From positions 603,210 to 667,209 of the forward strand of contig NZ_JARADB010000003.1 in the NCBI RefSeq assembly GCF_028765165.1: a stretch of DNA of 64,000 nucleotides. The letters run 5' to 3'. This DNA comes from Paenibacillus sp. MAHUQ-63. Its GTDB lineage: Bacteria > Bacillota > Bacilli > Paenibacillales > NBRC-103111. Shown piece after piece: positions 60,113 through 64,000 of the stretch (positions are counted from its first letter, which is position 1; the number at the start of each line of letters is the position of its first letter). The notes under the pieces were generated by a model, which was not told where the DNA came from, did no database searches, and saw nothing but the letters and a program-made list of their open reading frames with translations. Position numbers and translations under genes: made by a program.

Positions 60113-63074
60113 ACTTATCCACTCCTTCCCAAGGCTTTGTAATGACAGGTAAGTTCAAGGAACGAAGCAATTGTCCGTTCGCGTCGGCAAAATGGAACTC
60201 TTGATTCTTTCTTACGATTTCTCGGTCGACTTCTTTAATCGCGGTTTCCAGCGAAGTGCGGTAGTTTTCCCCGCCAATGACGGTTCGTGTCCATGCGTTA
60301 AGCAGCTCGCGTTCCATATAATAGCTGCCCGGCACTTTGCCCACTTCCCGGAACCATTTCCATTGCTCCAGAATGGCTTGCAGGTCCTCTTCCTTCCAAG
60401 GCAGCTTGACGAACGCATCGACATTGGACGTGTACCAACGGAACGTTACGCCATTAAGCGTCTCCAAGTCCGTGCCGTACTGCTCCTGCACCTCTTCGGA
60501 CATCCACCATTTCAGGAATTCCCAGCTTTCTTTCGGCTTCTTCGTATTTTGGAAGATGGCTGAAGCGAATTGATCGCCGCCATTGCCCCCCGTCCATCTG
60601 ACAACGGATCCGTCCGGCTGCTTGACGCCGGGAATCGGCGCTACGCCCCAGACACCGTTCAGTTCGGGAGCGGCAACCGTCAATTGGAGATAGCCGTTCA
60701 GATCGGCAATCCCGATCGGATATGAGCCGTCGCGGAAATGCTGCACGAAGTTGTCGCTTTTCTGATCGATCCCGTATTTATTTTGCAGATCCGTCCATGC
60801 TTTGAACGCCTCGAAGCCTTTATCCGTATTGAGTCCTGTGCGCGAGCCGTCCTGCTTGAAGTATTCAAGCCCATGCATTTGCATGAAGATGCCGTGCTCG
60901 ACCGGCGTGAAATTCATTCCGTTCTGCTGCAGCACCGGCAGCATCCGGTATACGTCATCCCAGGTGTCCGGGACGCTCAGTCCGAGGCTTTGCAAAATAT
61001 CTTTCCTGTAGAACATCATGGAGAACGTCTGCGTTTCCGGCAAGCCATAGTAGCCCCCATTGTAGTAATAAGGCATCCATGCGCCAGGAGCGAATTGTTT
61101 GAACACTTCTTCGAAGTCCGGGAACTGTTTCAAATTGTAAGCTCCGTTCCGAATCGCATAGTCGAACGGCGTGTCGGCCGTCAGACCGATTCCGACGTCG
61201 GGAGCCATCCCTGCGGCATTCATCAGGAGAAGCAGCTTATCGTCCTTGAGCAGATTCACCTTCACCTTAATGCCCGTTTGCGGAGTAAACGATTCATTCG
61301 CCATGCTTTGCAGCAAATTGACATAATCGCGTCCGCGGTTCATCCATATATTAAGAACTTTATCATCCGTGTTCGTCGCGTTCTCTTGAGATCGGAACGA
61401 ATTCAGGAAGTTAATGAGCGAGCCTTGAATCCGTTCCGTGAACGTCGCTTCCATCTTCGGTAACGGCTTGTTAGCCGGTACGATATAGAGACGGTCGAGC
61501 TGGAGCGGCTGAGAGCTCAGCTGTTTGACTAATTCGGCAAGCTTGCCCTGCATTTTGTTCATTCTGCCTGCATCATAAGGAATTTCGTCAGGGTACTTGA
61601 GCAGGGTTTCAATATCTTTGCCAACCGTAACCAAGCCTTGGGACAAGGCATCTGAACGGCCGTTGATGGCAATTAACTGCTCTCTCGTCGCCGCGAGGTT
61701 ATCGTTCAGACTTTGCAGCTGTTCGACAAAGCCCGGCAAGTCCTTTTTCAAATCCCATGTCCGGTTCTTATCGTCTACGCCGCCCGTTAACGTGCGCAGA
61801 TCGGCGGACAGCTTAACCAATGTCGCAATCGCCTTATCCATGTCCACCGCGGCAGCGGTGAGCGGCGCCTGCGTGACGCGCATCGAAATGGCGTTCGTGC
61901 CTTTCTGCAAATAGAACTCGAACGGCTCCCCTGCTTCGTTGGCCAGCGCTCTGCCCTTCCACCCCGTTGCGTATGGGAAGCGGTAAGCTTTCAGCTCGGA
62001 GAACGGCACTTTGCCGTTGATCATAATCGTCCGGAACGCAGAGCGGTTCGAGACAAAGGACTGCTGCTGGCGCAAGGCGATTTTGTAAAATCCGGCTTCA
62101 GGAACCTCGAAATTCCAACTTATTTCCTGATTTTTCGACGACCAATGCAAGCCATCGAGCGTATTATAGCTAATTTTGCCACGTACATACGGGCTGTTCG
62201 CAATATCGTTATCGAAAGCTAACGTAATGGAAGAATCGTTCTTCCAGGCGACCTGCTCCGCTTCGATCACAATCGGCTCGGCTTCAATGGCGGCAGCGTC
62301 CTTCGGCTGATCTTTGCGAACCGTTGCATAATCCGCAATGACGTCAGGCGCTTTGAACGTAATCGACTCGAGCGCCATCGGATCGCTTCCGGACAACCGG
62401 ATCTTATGCTTCCCTGGCGTCAAATTCCAGAGCAGCGCATCGGCATAAGCACCGGACATATCGCGAAGCTCCCAGGTTTGCCACCCGGAGACATCCGTGG
62501 CGGCAGGGCGAATTTCATCGCCGTTGTCATCCCGGACAACCGGCATCTTATCCTTCCAATGGCGGTACAGCTCAAGTGATTTGGACTCCAGATAAGGCGC
62601 CGTTCCGTCCACGCTCAAGCTGAGCGCGATCGGTTTCCGGTCTCTCGTATCGACGAAAGGATGATAGGACAACTCGATGGCATACAAGCCGCCCTGCGTA
62701 ACATCCAATTCGTATTCAACCCATTCGTCACTCTTGGCGCTCCATACCAGAACGCCGTTCTTACCCTTGTATGCCTCTACCGCCGTATTAGCGTTAGGGG
62801 ATTTCGCCGATATACTTGCTCCGTTAATCGTTATCTTTCCCGTGTGGTTGACCGAAGCCCCGTTCTTCTTCCACCCCTCAAGCACTTCGGCATAGGCCGG
62901 CAGCAAATTTCGGGTGGACTGCGATCCCGCTTCCGTTTCGACAACCGGCGTACTTGCCTTAGGCAATGTGCCGCTGTCGATCGCGAAGGTCGATAGCCCT
63001 GGACCAGCTAGACACGCGATGGCTAACATCATCGACACCCATGTCCGTGTTCTTCGTAACGCTTTCAACTCCAT
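60099..63074 (-). CDS. Oversized ABC solute-binding protein with N-terminal carbohydrate-binding-like modules
   Basis: 991 aa, about twice the length of a usual family 1 binding protein. Start ATG (or TTG 6 bp later, better spaced from GGGAGGG). Signal peptide ending near FAIDSG; no lipobox cysteine found, so anchoring is by an uncleaved helix or absent. Two beta-sandwich modules resembling CBM35/CBM6-type domains occupy about 45-235 (WVEYELDVTQGGLYAIELSY) and 260-400 (VIEAEQVAWKND, WNFEVPEAGFYKIALRQQ). A helical, probably coiled-coil region (about 410-560) leads to the binding-protein domain (about 570-985; MNRGRDYVNLLQSMA, GLPETQTFSMMFYRKDIL, SWEFLKWWMSEEVQEQYG). It probably captures long or wall-bound glycans. 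Confidence 0.88.
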   Translation of the reverse strand: MELKALRRTRTWVSMMLAIACLAGPGLSTFAIDSGTLPKASTPVVETEAGSQSTRNLLPAYAEVLEGWKKNGASVNHTGKITINGASISAKSPNANTAVEAYKGKNGVLVWSAKSDEWVEYELDVTQGGLYAIELSYHPFVDTRDRKPIALSLSVDGTAPYLESKSLELYRHWKDKMPVVRDDNGDEIRPAATDVSGWQTWELRDMSGAYADALLWNLTPGKHKIRLSGSDPMALESITFKAPDVIADYATVRKDQPKDAAAIEAEPIVIEAEQVAWKNDSSITLAFDNDIANSPYVRGKISYNTLDGLHWSSKNQEISWNFEVPEAGFYKIALRQQQSFVSNRSAFRTIMINGKVPFSELKAYRFPYATGWKGRALANEAGEPFEFYLQKGTNAISMRVTQAPLTAAAVDMDKAIATLVKLSADLRTLTGGVDDKNRTWDLKKDLPGFVEQLQSLNDNLAATREQLIAINGRSDALSQGLVTVGKDIETLLKYPDEIPYDAGRMNKMQGKLAELVKQLSSQPLQLDRLYIVPANKPLPKMEATFTERIQGSLINFLNSFRSQENATNTDDKVLNIWMNRGRDYVNLLQSMANESFTPQTGIKVKVNLLKDDKLLLLMNAAGMAPDVGIGLTADTPFDYAIRNGAYNLKQFPDFEEVFKQFAPGAWMPYYYNGGYYGLPETQTFSMMFYRKDILQSLGLSVPDTWDDVYRMLPVLQQNGMNFTPVEHGIFMQMHGLEYFKQDGSRTGLNTDKGFEAFKAWTDLQNKYGIDQKSDNFVQHFRDGSYPIGIADLNGYLQLTVAAPELNGVWGVAPIPGVKQPDGSVVRWTGGNGGDQFASAIFQNTKKPKESWEFLKWWMSEEVQEQYGTDLETLNGVTFRWYTSNVDAFVKLPWKEEDLQAILEQWKWFREVGKVPGSYYMERELLNAWTRTVIGGENYRTSLETAIKEVDREIVRKNQEFHFADANGQLLRSLNLPVITKPWEGVDKYVKK

Positions 63075-63092
63075 CCCTCCCGCTGCTCTGCA

Positions 63093-64000
63093 CTAGTACG
63101 ACAGATTCTCAGTGGAATCTTTATCGAAGAACAGTGCTTTCTGCATATCTATCGTTAAAACGAGCTTCTCACCGTCTGTAAAATCATGATCGGACTGCGC
63201 TCTGGCAATGAGCAGTTTAGGACTGCCGATGTCCATATACAAATACATATCCGCTCCCATTAATTCATTCAGCTTCTGGATCCCGGTAATTTGCGAATGC
63301 GGATTGGCCTCGCGAACTGCAGGGTCCAGGTGAATATTCTCACAGCGAATCCCCAAGATGACGGTCCGTTCCACTTTCTTATGCTTTCTTAACATGTCTG
63401 CATGACGCGGTGGAATTCTCAAGTAATACCGGTTGGTGTGGAACTCAAGCGTCCCTTCGCTGCCTTCCAGCACTCTGCCTTCGATAAAATTGATCGGCGG
63501 AGAGCCGATGAAGCCGGCAACAAACATATTTCGCGGATTGTTATAGATCGTCTTAGGCGTATCCACCTGTTGAATGACGCCATCCTTCATGACGACAATA
63601 CGGTGTCCCATCGTCATCGCTTCTACCTGATCATGCGTCACATAGACCATCGTTACGCCTAATTGCCTCTGCAGAGCGATGATTTCGGTCCGCATCTGGA
63701 CTCTGAGCTTCGCGTCCAAGTTGGAGAGCGGTTCATCCATCAAGAAAACTTGCGGATTACGGACGATCGCCCGGCCAAGCGCGACACGCTGCCGCTGTCC
63801 GCCGGATAGCTGCCTTGGCTTACGGTCGAGGAAAGGCTCGATCTCCAATACGCGCGATGTGCTTTTGACCGCTTGATCGATCTCGTTCTTGGCCATCTTC
63901 CTGAGCCGCAAACCGAACGCAATGTTCTCGTACACGCTCATGTTCGGATACAGGGCATAGTTCTGGAATACCATAGCGATATCCCTATCCTTCGGCGGTA
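63093..64000 (-). CDS. Sugar ABC transporter ATPase (MsmX/UgpC type), 5' end outside window
   Basis: 302 codons visible; the true start lies beyond base 64000, as the frame stays open upstream reading [18 protein letters not shown], a standard Q-loop segment. Present: signature [15 protein letters not shown], Walker B VFLMDEP, D-loop LSNLD, H-loop VTHDQ, and C-terminal TOBE/OB domains. Walker A is outside. It lies 19 bp upstream of the oversized binding protein. It is a multi-sugar ATPase type, so it may also power the permease pair at 28891-30735, which has no ATPase gene of its own here. Confidence 0.93.
   Translation of the reverse strand, partial: PPKDRDIAMVFQNYALYPNMSVYENIAFGLRLRKMAKNEIDQAVKSTSRVLEIEPFLDRKPRQLSGGQRQRVALGRAIVRNPQVFLMDEPLSNLDAKLRVQMRTEIIALQRQLGVTMVYVTHDQVEAMTMGHRIVVMKDGVIQQVDTPKTIYNNPRNMFVAGFIGSPPINFIEGRVLEGSEGTLEFHTNRYYLRIPPRHADMLRKHKKVERTVILGIRCENIHLDPAVREANPHSQITGIQKLNELMGADMYLYMDIGSPKLLIARAQSDHDFTDGEKLVLTIDMQKALFFDKDSTENLSY

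Overview
The window reads as chromosomal DNA of a Paenibacillus-type Firmicute (family Paenibacillaceae). The grounds are two S-layer-homology (SLH) proteins, lipoboxes on most binding proteins, strong GGAGG ribosome binding sites in front of ATG, GTG and TTG starts, a Yip1/DUF5696/ABC permease cassette that I associate with Paenibacillus, and a dense set of cytoplasmic glycosidases. All 42 genes I can support lie on the minus strand, so transcription runs from high to low coordinates. I see no RNA genes, insertion sequences, phage genes or CRISPR arrays, and no stand-alone transcription regulator.

Layout in transcription order. (A) 64000-52933: a sugar ABC transporter (ATPase cut by the window edge, a very large binding protein, two permeases), two GH140-like proteins with DUF5060 N-termini and a GH95-type alpha-L-fucosidase, ending at a terminator. 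(B) 52217-21298: a ~31 kb, tightly overlapped run. It holds Gfo/Idh/MocA dehydrogenase, TIM-barrel isomerase, an unknown 550-aa protein, GH2, an unclassified 694-aa glycosidase-like protein, LacZ-type GH2, GH42, GH106-like rhamnosidase, an NHL/Yip1 membrane protein, a DUF5696 protein, two ABC permeases, and then five paralogous exported ThuA-like proteins interleaved with two paralogous solute-binding lipoproteins. (C) 21209-9311: a MacAB/LolCDE-like exporter (two ATPases, one with an AbrB-like tail), a GH127-like beta-L-arabinofuranosidase, aldose 1-epimerase, a second Gfo/Idh plus TIM-barrel pair, and a MocD/MocE-like desaturase-fold oxygenase with Rieske ferredoxin. (D) 9004-5693: a large SLH surface protein. 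(E) 5520-5023: a small secreted protein. (F) 4860-1: Gfo/Idh dehydrogenase, a tandem alpha/beta hydrolase, an Asp/Glu-racemase-like protein and a RuBisCO-like protein that runs off the left edge.

Working model (inference): import of branched plant-cell-wall oligosaccharides through dedicated ABC transporters, dismantling by intracellular exo-glycosidases, and catabolism of the rarer sugars. The combination GH140-like + GH95 + GH106 + GH127 + GH2/GH42, with a RuBisCO-like protein of the superfamily used in apionate catabolism and a MocDE-like pair able in principle to remove O-methyl groups, resembles the chemistry of rhamnogalacturonan-II or other apiose- and methyl-sugar-bearing pectin. No single enzyme proves this.

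The least explained parts are the five-member ThuA-like lipoprotein family interleaved with the binding proteins, and a shared promoter architecture in front of five transcription units (paired CCTA-type boxes about 19-22 bp apart, then a TGTAAT/TGTATACT element). The latter suggests that the polysaccharide genes, the SLH protein and the small secreted protein form one regulon, probably under an AraC-type activator encoded elsewhere.
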